DNA of 7,531 bases, taken from assembly GCA_910585795.1 (NCBI GenBank), contig CAJUFV010000223.1, positions 1 to 7,531 of the forward strand. The letters are read 5' to 3'. The DNA is from an uncultured Clostridia bacterium. Its GTDB lineage: Bacteria > Bacillota > Clostridia > UBA1381. A program made the position numbers and the translations under genes. The notes under the pieces are model-generated. The model was not told where the DNA came from. It saw nothing but the letters and a program-made list of their open reading frames with translations, and did not search any database. Below are positions 1-5,298 of this stretch, piece after piece. How positions within the stretch are numbered: position 1 is the stretch's first letter; each line of letters opens with the position of its first letter.

Positions 1-26
1 CTAGGGGATTTACTTAGATAAAGAAA

Positions 27-66
27 AACACATTACAAAACTGTTGGCGCAGTTAAATAATGTGTT
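27..66. repeat. 40-nt imperfect inverted repeat (hairpin 1)
   Basis: The arms AACACATTA (27-35) and TAATGTGTT (58-66) are perfect 9-bp complements. Inside them, AACTG (39-43) pairs with CAGTT (50-54) around the loop TTGGCG (44-49), leaving a symmetric 3x3 internal loop. No T-run follows on the plus strand, so it does not look like an intrinsic terminator. It sits seven bases upstream of a second, larger hairpin. Possible roles are a transfer or replication origin structure, an end structure of a mobile element, or an RNA fold in the leader of the DUF4417 gene. The sequence alone does not decide between them. Confidence 0.6.
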
Positions 67-72
67 AATCGC

Positions 73-141
73 GGATATGCTGAAAGCATAACCATTTACA
101 GCGGGTTAAGATATTAACCTTGGTTATATTTTAGCATATCC
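73..141. repeat. 69-nt imperfect inverted repeat (hairpin 2)
   Basis: The outer arms GGATATGCT (73-81) and AGCATATCC (133-141) pair perfectly. The pairing continues with AAA (83-85) to TTT (129-131), then ATAACCA (88-94) to TGGTTAT (121-127), with a G-T wobble and a small bulge. An inner hairpin GGTTAA (104-109) / TTAACC (114-119) stacks on top, with bases 95-102 bulged out. There is no T-run after it, so a terminator is unlikely. It ends about 55 bases before the DUF4417 start codon and could lie in the leader of that operon. Confidence 0.65.
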
Positions 142-195
142 ATAAAAGAAAAGCAATAGACAGAATAAAAATTTTTTCTTTATGGAGGATTTAAT

Positions 196-819
196 ATGAC
201 TGGAAAGCAAATGCGGAATAATCCGCTTTTTATGCGTAACAATTTTGAAACTGACGGTAAATGGGGATTTCCCATAATAAAAAAGCAAAATATCAGAACA
301 GACAATATCCGTTTGATTTCGTGTTCGGACACAAAATCAAACGATAAGACGGAAAATACGCAAAACGGTGTTCATTTTTTTGCAGACGATTACCGTTTTG
401 AGTCGGTTTATAACAATCCGAAACGCTCGTTAAAAAAGTATTCGCAGTATAAATTCCTGCTAACGCCCGATTTTTCAATTTACTCGGATATGGATTTATG
501 GCGGCAAATTGAAAGCATAGGAAAAAGCCGCTGGGTCGGCGCGTATTGGCAGGATAACGGTTTGACCGTTATTCCTACGGTAAGCTGGGGATTATCGCAA
601 AGCTATCAATTCTGTTTTGACGGAATTGAAAGAGGAAGTATTGTTGCTGTCGGAATGATAGGCTGTAAACGCGCAAGACTTGCTTTTATGCGCGGATATA
701 ACGCTATGCTTGAGAAGCTTGAACCATCGGCGATTATCTGCTTCGGAACGCCTTTTGCAGAGATGAACGGAAATATAATTCAGGTTGACTATCTTAAATC
801 AAGAAGGGTGGTCAGATAG
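196..819 (+). CDS. DUF4417 domain-containing protein
   Basis: This 207-aa protein looks like a full-length DUF4417 member. That family is of unknown function and common on phages and conjugative elements of Firmicutes. Recognisable blocks are WGFPII (23-28), VHFFADDYRFE (59-69), LLTPDFSIYSDM (88-99), WVGAYWQDNG (113-122) with VIPTVSW (125-131), GCKR (156-159) and ICFGTPF (181-187). There is no signal peptide or membrane helix, so it is probably cytoplasmic. The start at 196 is chosen because GGAGG at 184-188 sits seven bases upstream. It is the first gene of the plus-strand row, and its stop codon lies one base before the next start, which suggests translational coupling. No convincing promoter was found upstream, where two hairpins occupy 27-141. 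Confidence 0.85.
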   Translation: MTGKQMRNNPLFMRNNFETDGKWGFPIIKKQNIRTDNIRLISCSDTKSNDKTENTQNGVHFFADDYRFESVYNNPKRSLKKYSQYKFLLTPDFSIYSDMDLWRQIESIGKSRWVGAYWQDNGLTVIPTVSWGLSQSYQFCFDGIERGSIVAVGMIGCKRARLAFMRGYNAMLEKLEPSAIICFGTPFAEMNGNIIQVDYLKSRRVVR

Positions 820-820
820 T

Positions 821-1198
821 ATGGGTGGAAGAGGAACATTCGCAAGCGGCAGAAAAGTAAGCTATACATATAAGACGATTGGTAAAATTGCAGGCGTTAA
901 GGTATTGCAAAAAATCAATCCTAAAGACAGCGCAGCTTTGCCCGAAGAGGCTCATTCAAGCAAAGCCTATATATTGCATTATTCTAATGGGACTTTTAAG
1001 CAATATCGAGAATTTAATACCAATCACTCTGCAAAATTTGATATTGATTATCATTCTGAACCTCAAATAAGTGGTCACCACGAAAGTATATATCACATTC
1101 ATTTTTATAATAATGGCATACGGGATAAAGTTGGTCGTGAACTTAGCCCAGCAGAGTACAAGAAGTATAAAAAATATTTTCAACGGGGGGTAAAATAA
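821..1198 (+). CDS. Small MGGRG-type protein, toxin-like (putative)
   Basis: This 125-aa protein begins MGGRGTFASG, an N-terminus seen in small proteins of Firmicute phages and integrative elements that have no assigned function. The remainder is compact and histidine-rich (His 45, 53, 69, 78, 86, 87, 92, 94). It has a conserved-looking block LPEEAHSSKAYI (40-51), then FDIDYHSEP (73-81), YHIHFYN (91-97) and a basic C-terminus, KKYKKYF (114-120). Clustered His, Glu and Asp would suit a nuclease-like toxin domain, but no catalytic motif is recognised. The start at 821 is preferred over the in-frame ATG at 785 because the MGGRG end is the family N-terminus and AAGAAGGGTGG (801-811) gives a good binding site. 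The next gene begins on the base after its stop codon, as expected for a toxin/immunity pair. The toxin role is an inference. Confidence 0.7.
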   Translation: MGGRGTFASGRKVSYTYKTIGKIAGVKVLQKINPKDSAALPEEAHSSKAYILHYSNGTFKQYREFNTNHSAKFDIDYHSEPQISGHHESIYHIHFYNNGIRDKVGRELSPAEYKKYKKYFQRGVK

Positions 1199-1513
1199 AT
1201 GCAAAGTTTGACCTATAGCGAATTTCACAATAAACTGTATTACGGAGCAGATATTGAGCTTGTTTACGGAAAATGGTATTATCATATTTCATCCGGTAGC
1301 GAACAAAAAAACAATAAAATTTTACATTCAATTTCTGTCGCTAAATATGACATATCACCTGATAGCAATAACGCCCCTTCTGTGTGGAAAGAAATATTCA
1401 GCATAGCATCAGAGGATACTCTATCAAATATCGAAGCATTTATGGATGCCGCAATATTTGATGAATTGTGTTTTAATGACATAGATGATAAAATTAAAGT
1501 TTTATACTCATAG
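1199..1513 (+). CDS. Putative immunity protein (IFD-motif family, copy 1)
   Basis: This is a 104-aa, mostly acidic, soluble protein. Its start codon abuts the TAA of the MGGRG gene. The G-run at 1185-1190, inside the upstream gene, is the likely ribosome binding site. The N-terminus LTYSEFHNKLYYGADIEL (4-21) followed by a KWYYHI strand, and the C-terminus AFMDAAIFDELCF with DDKIKVLY, resemble small proteins found behind toxin-like genes in clostridial mobile elements. The same C-terminal pattern recurs in the next gene and in the remnant at 2174-2380, which suggests a locally expanded family. The immunity role rests on position, acidity and duplication, not on a characterised homologue. Confidence 0.65.
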   Translation: MQSLTYSEFHNKLYYGADIELVYGKWYYHISSGSEQKNNKILHSISVAKYDISPDSNNAPSVWKEIFSIASEDTLSNIEAFMDAAIFDELCFNDIDDKIKVLYS

Positions 1514-1520
1514 TTAAATT

Positions 1521-1742
1521 ATGCGAAAAAGATACAATAAAAAACACTATATAATATCATGTTATCTTGAGAATAATACTTATTCTGTTAATATGGACTT
1601 AATAAGTAAAAAGAGTATGTCCATATTTGCTGCAACAAATTCTGATAGAGCAAAATGCGTGGCAGCATTTGAAACGGCTAAAATATTTGACGGTCGTACA
1701 GTATATGAAGCGCATAATGAGATAACCGTTCTTTACGGATGA
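1521..1742 (+). CDS. Putative immunity protein (IFD-motif family, copy 2, short)
   Basis: This 73-aa protein starts seven bases after the previous stop codon. No clear Shine-Dalgarno sequence precedes it, so translation may depend on re-initiation. Its C-terminal part, AFETAKIFDGRTV followed by EITVLYG, aligns without gaps to AFMDAAIFDELCF and KIKVLYS of the upstream 104-aa protein. It lacks the roughly 30-residue N-terminal segment of that protein, so it may be a shortened copy or a short-form member. The beta-strand-like N-terminus (HYIISCYLENNTYSVNMDL) would match the middle of the longer copy. Immunity function is inferred. Confidence 0.6.
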   Translation: MRKRYNKKHYIISCYLENNTYSVNMDLISKKSMSIFAATNSDRAKCVAAFETAKIFDGRTVYEAHNEITVLYG

Positions 1743-1757
1743 AAGGTAAGTGTAAAT

Positions 1758-2171
1758 ATGTTTAAAATAGAATGGAATGATCTTCAAAAGATGCATGAAG
1801 AAACTGACAGATGTGTTAAATATATATCCGGAATAGGTGAATATATATCTTTTAAAAACGAAATATATCACACAAAAAATGATGATGTATGCTTTGGAGA
1901 CAATCAAATAGATGCAATCAGCTTTTTCCCGCCCGAAAAGAAACTGACTGTACGAATTAAGGGTTATTATAATAATCATGCTTGTTTCGTGGTGATTGAC
2001 TTCTTTGATGTTGAAATTCAATATATGGATATTGCGCCGGAGCATTATATTGACGATATGTTTATACAACAAAACAGCGACGGAAAATTTAGCATTAGCT
2101 TTGGTAGCGGCGAATTAGATTTTCGTTACGCCTATGCAAAGCTCAATAGATTTTGGACTGAAAATATATAA
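1758..2171 (+). CDS. Hypothetical 137-aa protein in putative immunity cluster
   Basis: I do not recognise this family. The protein is soluble and acidic, with alternating short hydrophobic stretches suggesting a mainly beta fold (ISFFPPEKKLTVRIKGYY around 54-71, then FVVIDFFDVEIQYMDI). The C-terminus FSISFGSGELDFRYAY resembles the ends of several small beta-rich immunity-type proteins. It does not carry the IFD motif of its neighbours. The start at 1758 has an AAAGG binding site at 1742-1746, overlapping the stop codon of the preceding gene. Its position inside a row of small genes behind a toxin-like gene suggests an immunity or cargo role, with low certainty. Confidence 0.6.
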   Translation: MFKIEWNDLQKMHEETDRCVKYISGIGEYISFKNEIYHTKNDDVCFGDNQIDAISFFPPEKKLTVRIKGYYNNHACFVVIDFFDVEIQYMDIAPEHYIDDMFIQQNSDGKFSISFGSGELDFRYAYAKLNRFWTENI

Positions 2172-2173
2172 TA

Positions 2174-2380
2174 AAGATATATACTTATTGGAATAGAGCA
2201 AGCCAAGGGTCAAAAGTATATGATATTACTAACATTGCCAATGCAACGGGTATTAAAATTAATTAAATAACAGGTGAAGATAAACATTCCATTGTAGACA
2301 CACTATTTGGCACTAAAATTTTTGATGGGAACAATCTAAATAATTCTTTTACTAACATTGTAATCATTGATATAGAATAA
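2174..2380 (+). pseudogene. Broken third copy of the IFD-motif immunity-like gene
   Basis: Reading from 2174 in the frame of the stop codon at 2378-2380 gives about 30 residues (KIYTYWNRASQGSKVYDI onward), an in-frame TAA at 2264-2266, and then a further stretch containing LFGTKIFDGNNL and ending VIIDIE. The KIFDG motif sits about 20 residues from the end, as in the genes at 1199 and 1521. No start codon or ribosome binding site precedes the segment, which begins just after the stop codon of the 137-aa gene. This looks like a copy truncated at its 5' end and interrupted by a nonsense codon. Confidence 0.6.
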
Positions 2381-2401
2381 GCAGAAAGGAATTAAACTAT
2401 T

Positions 2402-2896
2402 ATGGCATTATCAGAAAATGAACAAATGTATCTGTATGAGCTGGAAAGCGATATTGAGGACGGCAATGTCTATAAAATGGTTGAGTGGGCGTCGTTTTAT
2501 TACTACAATCATCCTGAAATGATAGACGATGAATTAAGCGAGCAGATTGTCGAATACTACGAGGAAGGCGTTGATGTGGGCATTTCACTTGCCGCCCTGA
2601 ATTTAGGCGCAATGTATTACAGCGGTATATTTATCGAACAAGATTTCAAAAAGGCTATTGAATTATATATGATTGCCGCTGAAAGCGACTGTTTGGCAGA
2701 TATTTGCAGACGCTTGGGAGAGTTCTATCTATTTGGCAGAGAAACAGAAAAAGACTTAGTTAAAGCCATTAAGATGCTGTCACAAGCAGAAGCCCTTACA
2801 TATGAAAAAATATATAATAAAGACCCTTTTGCTCCAAAGCTGCTGCCTAAGATTACAGAGCTTTTAGAAAAAGCAAAAAGCGAGTTTTCTGTTTAA
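2402..2896 (+). CDS. Sel1-like repeat (TPR-type) protein
   Basis: This 164-aa, strongly acidic, all-helical protein carries two clear Sel1-like repeats. The first spans about 60-95 (AALNLGAMYYSG, then DFKKAIELYMIAAE). The second spans about 96-131 (RRLGEFYLFG, then DLVKAIKMLSQAEAL). A degenerate repeat precedes them at about 15-57. Sel1 repeats are protein-protein interaction scaffolds, and short Sel1 proteins are frequent at toxin/immunity loci. No signal peptide or membrane segment is seen. AGAAAGGA (2383-2390) lies 11 bases upstream of the ATG. It is the last gene of the plus-strand row and is followed by a strong terminator. A binding or immunity role is possible; the partner is unknown. 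Confidence 0.75.
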   Translation: MALSENEQMYLYELESDIEDGNVYKMVEWASFYYYNHPEMIDDELSEQIVEYYEEGVDVGISLAALNLGAMYYSGIFIEQDFKKAIELYMIAAESDCLADICRRLGEFYLFGRETEKDLVKAIKMLSQAEALTYEKIYNKDPFAPKLLPKITELLEKAKSEFSV

Positions 2897-2931
2897 TTTT
2901 CGCTGATATAATTTTAAGAAAATGAAAAAAT

Positions 2932-2959
2932 AAAATGGAGTGATTTAACTCCATTTTTT
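2932..2959. terminator. Bidirectional intrinsic terminator
   Basis: The stem AAAATGGAG (2932-2940) / CTCCATTTT (2949-2957) encloses the loop TGATTTAA and runs into six Ts on the plus strand (2954-2959). On the minus strand the same stem is followed by ATTTTTTC. It therefore ends both the Sel1 gene and the convergent nuclease operon. Confidence 0.85.
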
Positions 2960-2982
2960 GCTTACTTAAGGTGTTTTTATTA

Positions 2983-3180
2983 CTATGGATTGCACCGCTT
3001 GCATGGTACATATCCTTTTTCAATAGCCTCATCGCGTGTACATTCCAAATAATTTTTATGGCTATCCTTCATTTGGTCTACGCTGATGCAATAAGGAACA
3101 TGAAATTTTTTTGTGTTCTTATTTCCGATATAATTTGCTGTTTTTGCGGGAGCTGTGTCTGCGGCCACGTTTTCTGATGT
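2983..3180 (-). pseudogene. Detached C-terminal zinc-binding tail of the frameshifted nuclease
   Basis: In the frame one base away from the nuclease, the minus strand encodes TSENVAADTAPAKTANYIGN and continues to a KFHVPYC motif and a final GYVPCKRCNP before TAG at 2983-2985. The His/Cys pattern ending in CxxC is that of the Ada-type metal-binding domain often found at the C-terminus of clostridial secreted DNA/RNA non-specific endonucleases. It has no start codon or binding site of its own. It joins the nuclease if one base is restored at about 3178-3183 or if ribosomes slip by -1 there. Confidence 0.75.
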
Positions 3181-3938
3181 GCCGCTTCCTCATGGCTGTC
3201 TCCTGTCGCGTAGTCAATGGAAATGCCCGGCTGCGCGTTATAGCAAAACACATTATAACATATACCATCGCCATCGTCCTCTACGGAGTAAGCCTCCATA
3301 AGTACGCCTGTGGCGAGGAGGTTATCGTTCTTGAACATTGGAGTAACTCGGTAAAGAACGTGATTTTCTGTTTCCTTTACATAGTCCGCTACTATATTTT
3401 CAAACGGGAGCATTCCTTGTATGTTTAAATAACGAGTTCCTGTAATGAGATTTCGTTCGTTTGCGTTCTCACCAGAGAGCTGATAACCGATAAGATGGCA
3501 GCGGTTATAGAGGTATTTGCCGCTTACACAGTCGTATTTGACCGTATGCCATCCTGAAGGCTTTATCTGCCCGATAGGTTCTCGTTCTGCTGTGGGCATA
3601 ATGCCGATACCGACATTTGCGTATGCGACTCCGCAGCGACCCAATTCATCAAGCTCACTATACTCCTCAAAAGAGGTAGTTGTATAATCATCAGAAACGA
3701 AGTACGGATTATTTCCGTTAATTTCAATGTATGGCTTGTTGGAATAATCGGGAATGTTATCTAAACTGATAACGCTTGAGTCCTCGGCTTGTGCGATAGG
3801 CGTGGGTTCGATTGTTTGAGTTGCGTTCGGTTCTGGCAATTCGTGCGTTGTTATCGTGGGTGAACCCACTCCGCAGGAGCATAGCGTCAGCACAAATGTG
3901 AGTAACAGAGTAACTAATAAATTTTGTCTTTTGTTCAT
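3078..3938 (-). CDS. Lipoprotein DNA/RNA non-specific endonuclease, C-terminus frameshifted
   Basis: This is a secreted or surface-anchored nuclease of the DNA/RNA non-specific endonuclease (EndA/NucA-like beta-beta-alpha metal) family. From the ATG at 3938 it has a lipoprotein signal (MNKRQNLLVTLLLTFVLTLC, with LCSC around 19-22), a Pro/Thr-rich linker to about residue 65 and the nuclease domain at about 66-245. The motif YNRCHLIGYQL (144-154) holds the likely catalytic His148, and NLITGTRYLN with GMLPFEN follows, where the metal-binding Asn is expected. The start at 3938 is preferred over 4010 because it opens the signal peptide, follows GGAGG, and overlaps the upstream stop codon as ATGA. 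After DSHEEAA (about residue 253) the frame runs into unrelated residues and stops at 3078. The catalytic core should be intact, and only the zinc-binding tail is lost. Confidence 0.82.
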   Translation of the reverse strand: MNKRQNLLVTLLLTFVLTLCSCGVGSPTITTHELPEPNATQTIEPTPIAQAEDSSVISLDNIPDYSNKPYIEINGNNPYFVSDDYTTTSFEEYSELDELGRCGVAYANVGIGIMPTAEREPIGQIKPSGWHTVKYDCVSGKYLYNRCHLIGYQLSGENANERNLITGTRYLNIQGMLPFENIVADYVKETENHVLYRVTPMFKNDNLLATGVLMEAYSVEDDGDGICYNVFCYNAQPGISIDYATGDSHEEAAHQKTWPQTQLPQKQQIISEIRTQKNFMFLIASA

Positions 3939-4339
3939 CTTTCGTAAACCTCCATTGTTATAAGTTCGTGTGAGCTGCCTGTAAATTCCTGTGATTGGGA
4001 AAGAGTCCAATCCGATAGTTCTATATCAAAATATAAATCCGCAGGGTATAATCTGTTCCACTTAAACAGGATTATTTTTTCAATGTACTTGTCAAACTGC
4101 TTCAGATGACAGTTCTCAATAAAACAGTAATCGCCTTCCGCAGCTTCGTTGAGGAACGCATCGTCAATATTTATTTTTTTATGTCCCATTTTTTCAAACA
4201 TATTATAGGAATAATGGTTCATCCAAAGCTGACCGTTTGCCATATCAACTATTTTTTGAGTAACCACTCGGTCGCGGCTCTGCCGTCTGTTATTAAACAT
4301 CAGACCGCGATTATTGTCTATACACGCTATTACAATCAT
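3935..4339 (-). CDS. Conserved 134-aa protein (often labelled 'ribonuclease Z')
   Basis: The protein starts MIVIACIDNN and carries conserved blocks MFNNRRQSRD (14-23), LWMNHYS (39-45), GDYCFIEN (69-76), FKWNRLYPAD (92-101) and GSSHE (121-125). This family is widespread in clostridia beside non-specific endonuclease genes. From memory, it is sometimes called ribonuclease Z in databases, but the HxHxDH metal motif of true RNase Z (metallo-beta-lactamase fold) is absent, so I would not use that name. There is no signal peptide, so it is probably cytoplasmic. AAGGAGG lies six to seven bases before the ATG. Its TGA overlaps the ATG of the nuclease gene (ATGA), which implies coupled translation. 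A partner or accessory role for the nuclease is inferred from this pairing. Confidence 0.75.
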   Translation of the reverse strand: MIVIACIDNNRGLMFNNRRQSRDRVVTQKIVDMANGQLWMNHYSYNMFEKMGHKKINIDDAFLNEAAEGDYCFIENCHLKQFDKYIEKIILFKWNRLYPADLYFDIELSDWTLSQSQEFTGSSHELITMEVYER

Positions 4340-4368
4340 ATTTTCCTCCTTGCTATCTTCGTTTGATG

Positions 4369-4752
4369 TTAATCAAGTTTTTCTATATCAAGTACAAACT
4401 TAGTGAACCTTGTATATCTGATGCGATAATTTCCATACTTTTCGTATTTATTCCAGTCGCAGCCGTTTAAATATTTCAATTCTTCATTATCCGTTTCTAC
4501 ATATGAAAAAAATCGTCCCGCATAATGATAAGTTGGTAATTCATTCACATACAGTTCTTGACCGCCTTGTAATGCGCTCGGAATGTCGAGACTCATCCAA
4601 AGCACAATTAAAAATACAATACAGTCAGCAACTGTAAGTATACAAAAGGATTCATTGTCCATTTCTTTTTTGACCTTTCTCATTATCCATATGTAAATAG
4701 CAATCATTAATAATAATGCTAATAAGATGATTAGTGTAATCCAGTAAAGCAT
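4369..4752 (-). CDS. Small membrane protein, two predicted helices
   Basis: This 127-aa protein begins with a hydrophobic segment (residues 3-24) followed by basic MRKVKKE. A second hydrophobic segment lies at about 37-56. A soluble C-terminal domain of about 70 residues follows (GGQELYVNELPTYHYAGRFF, then YRIRYTRFTKF). The positive charges after helix 1 suggest a cytoplasmic loop, which would leave the C-terminal domain outside. I do not recognise a named family. AGAAAGGAA lies eight bases before the ATG. It is the promoter-proximal gene of the minus-strand operon, 29 bases before the 134-aa gene. With a lipoprotein nuclease downstream, a role at the cell envelope is plausible. Confidence 0.7.
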   Translation of the reverse strand: MLYWITLIILLALLLMIAIYIWIMRKVKKEMDNESFCILTVADCIVFLIVLWMSLDIPSALQGGQELYVNELPTYHYAGRFFSYVETDNEELKYLNGCDWNKYEKYGNYRIRYTRFTKFVLDIEKLD

Positions 4753-4803
4753 ATTAAAATTCCTTTCTAAATAATTATTAAATTTTCCTCACAACACATT
4801 ATG

Positions 4804-4818
4804 CATACTAAAAGTATG
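4804..4818. promoter_or_regulatory. Palindromic operator candidate 1 (CATACT-AAA-AGTATG)
   Basis: The arms CATACT and AGTATG are perfect complements separated by AAA. The core is shared with the second palindrome 32 bp away, about three helical turns centre to centre. It lies between the minus-strand operon and the divergent XRE gene, so it is probably a site for that regulator. Confidence 0.6.
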
Positions 4819-4826
4819 TATAATTT

Positions 4827-4854
4827 ATTATATTACATACTTAAAGTATGTAAA
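4827..4854 (-). promoter_or_regulatory. Promoter for the membrane protein/nuclease operon
   Basis: On the minus strand TTTACA (4849-4854) and a perfect TATAAT (4827-4832) are 16 bases apart. The -35 overlaps the right arm of palindrome 2, and the -10 lies between the two palindromes. A bound repressor would therefore block RNA polymerase. Transcription would start near 4820, leaving a leader of roughly 65 bases. Confidence 0.6.
4833..4853. promoter_or_regulatory. Palindromic operator candidate 2 (21 bp, perfect)
   Basis: The arms TTACATACTT (4833-4842) and AAGTATGTAA (4844-4853) are perfect complements around a single A at 4843. It shares the ATACT/AGTAT core with palindrome 1 and covers the -35 of the minus-strand promoter. 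Paired short palindromes beside an XRE gene are typical of auto-regulated repressors. Confidence 0.7.
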
Positions 4855-4891
4855 ATGTTAATAGATGTTTTTTTACATCATGGAGGAATTT

Positions 4892-5236
4892 ATGAAACTT
4901 GATTATAAAGCGATAGGACAGCGAGTGAGAAATGAGCGCAATAAGAAAGGCATATCACAGGAATGGCTTGCTGAAATGGCTGATTTAAGTGTAAACAGCG
5001 TTTCACATATAGAATGCGGCAATACAAAGTTTAGTTTGCCGAGTATTGTTGCGATTGCAAATGCGCTCAATATAACCGTTGATTGTTTATTAATGGATGT
5101 AATCGATAATTCTTTAATCCAGTTTAAGCGTGAATTAGTTGAGATTTTCAATGATTGTTCAAAAGAAGAATACACGCTTCTAACAGATGTATGTAAAACA
5201 GCACTTAGCTCATATAGAAAATTGCAAAGAAAATGA
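4892..5236 (+). CDS. XRE-family transcriptional regulator 1
   Basis: This 114-aa protein has an N-terminal HTH_3/Cro-CI domain at about 8-66. Typical features are IGQRVRNERNKKGISQEWLA (8-27), the recognition-helix region SVNSVSHIECGN (33-44) and PSIVAIANALNITVDCLL (50-67). A helical tail of about 45 residues may mediate dimerisation. The start at 4892 is chosen over the in-frame ATG at 4865 because TGGAGGAA (4881-4888) lies directly upstream and the HTH fold begins there. It is divergent from the membrane protein/nuclease operon, with two palindromes in the shared upstream region. It is therefore the likely repressor of that operon and of itself. A terminator follows at 5265. Confidence 0.88.
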   Translation: MKLDYKAIGQRVRNERNKKGISQEWLAEMADLSVNSVSHIECGNTKFSLPSIVAIANALNITVDCLLMDVIDNSLIQFKRELVEIFNDCSKEEYTLLTDVCKTALSSYRKLQRK

Positions 5237-5264
5237 GCGTGTTTTGTTTTACTGATATTGTGTT

Positions 5265-5298
5265 GGTACTGCATTTTTATAAATGCAGTACCTTTTTT
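5265..5298 (+). terminator. Intrinsic terminator of the first XRE gene
   Basis: A perfect 12-bp stem GGTACTGCATTT (5265-5276) / AAATGCAGTACC (5281-5292) with loop TTAT is followed by six Ts (5293-5298). The T-run overlaps the stop codon of the convergent 370-aa gene (5297-5299). On the minus strand no T-run follows, so it mainly terminates plus-strand transcription. Confidence 0.9.

Noticed and set aside
1..91. Open run ending LLAQLNNVLIADMLKA at TAA 89-91, as the tail of an upstream gene; also a frame-1 tail LGDLLR ending at 19-21.
   Set aside because: The first frame has a TAG at 2-4 and no start codon before 77, and it coincides with hairpin 1. The second is six codons, too short to judge.
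73..141. Hairpin 2 as an intrinsic terminator.
   Set aside because: Bases after the stem are ATAAAAGAAAAGC on the plus strand and there is no T-run. The stem is also AT-rich and interrupted.
956..1285. 109-aa minus-strand reading frame, with others at 1143-1331, 1282-1482 and 1599-2072.
   Set aside because: They lie antisense to coherent plus-strand genes, have no ribosome binding sites and show composition typical of shadow frames (Phe/Ile/Cys runs).
3078..3180. The last 34 residues of the nuclease frame (HQKTWPQTQLPQKQ onward) as a genuine domain.
   Set aside because: The -1 frame over the same bases gives the family's known tail, so this is out-of-frame translation.
3111..3428. 105-aa plus-strand frame opposite the nuclease.
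   Set aside because: The minus strand carries a clear nuclease family with catalytic motif. The plus frame shows no domain and no binding site.
3935..4339. Annotation of the 134-aa protein as a true ribonuclease Z.
   Set aside because: It lacks the HxHxDH motif and is far shorter than RNase Z.
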